64,000 bases of DNA. Source: Seminavis robusta (taxonomy: Eukaryota > Bacillariophyta > Bacillariophyceae > Naviculales > Naviculaceae). The stretch lies in NCBI GenBank assembly GCA_903772945.1, contig CAICTM010000351.1, forward strand, positions 1 through 64,000, in the 5' to 3' direction. Below the pieces are notes generated by a model. That model ran no database searches. It was not told the origin of the DNA and saw only the letters and a program-made list of their open reading frames with translations. Positions 63,914 through 64,000 of the stretch are shown here, in pieces. The position numbers were made by a program, and so were the translations under genes. Every line of letters begins with the position of its first letter. Position 1 is the first letter of the stretch.

Positions 63914-64000
63914 CTAGTGGGTCTTGCAGTAAAAGTCGTCATACAACCCAGTGGGCTCTTCATCTCGTACTTCTTCCACTCCAACCACTTGGCTCATTCC
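63914..64000 (-). CDS. C-terminal end of a gene cut by the right edge (partial)
   Basis: On the minus strand the final 87 bases are open and give GMSQVVGVEEVRDEEP followed by TGLYDDFYCKTH and a TAG stop at 63914-63916. The composition is protein-like and no other frame is open over the whole interval. The rest of the gene lies beyond the window, so no family can be named. Confidence 0.42.
   Translation of the reverse strand, partial: GMSQVVGVEEVRDEEPTGLYDDFYCKTH

Overview
The window is nuclear DNA of a photosynthetic stramenopile, most likely a diatom. The evidence is spliceosomal GT-AG introns of about 60-170 nt, densely packed genes on both strands, secretory signal peptides that run into Phe-containing plastid-targeting motifs (27040 and 52281), Gln-rich and acidic low-complexity regions, and a broadly eukaryotic gene set (DDX1, SMARCAL1/ZRANB3-like SNF2, WNK, EB1, UNC45, HemK2, ESF2, UbiB/ADCK). 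I recognised no transposon, virus-like element, rRNA, tRNA or CRISPR array.

Layout. 1-9.3 kb: a possible partial gene end at the left edge, a single-pass membrane protein (1926-3736), a tail-anchored acidic protein (4681-5670) and a nine-exon DDX1 helicase (9227-6151, minus). 9.4-19.2 kb: a mitochondrial MaoC-like dehydratase, a histidine phosphatase, a GDA1/CD39 nucleotidase, a seven-exon UbiB/ABC1 kinase and a J-domain multi-pass membrane protein. 19.8-30.2 kb: a seven-exon SNF2 remodeller, argininosuccinate lyase, a probably plastid methyltransferase and a membrane RING E3 ligase. 30.6-43.1 kb: a dual-specificity phosphatase, a secreted Gly/Ser-rich protein, a 27-residue-repeat ankyrin-like protein, HemK2, ESF2/ABT1, a second ankyrin protein and an UNC45-like chaperone. 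43.6-64 kb: a prolyl 4-hydroxylase with a VHL-like N-terminus, a WNK kinase, a thylakoid-type pentapeptide protein, a large single-pass membrane protein, EB1, a DUF4954-like beta-helix protein, a secreted diatom-type protein and the tail of a gene at the right edge. Most neighbours are convergent or divergent, and several convergent pairs lie only 140-360 bp apart.

The most striking observation is a set of very short coding exons. In three unrelated genes the catalytic nucleotide-binding or metal-binding loop is built from micro-exons: 21, 13 and 4 nt for the SNF2 Walker A loop, 23 and 11 nt for the DDX1 Walker A loop, and 12 nt for the UbiB DPHPG motif (plus a 14-nt exon upstream in the same gene). 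Each assembled model keeps a perfect reading frame and restores the family motif, but all splice sites are inferred by eye. Other points of interest are the VHL-like/P4H fusion, three SUMO-interaction-like motifs and a PDZ-like tail on the SNF2 protein, recurrent GGTACCGGTACC palindromes, which lie mostly between genes, and pentanucleotide arrays directly ahead of two start codons.
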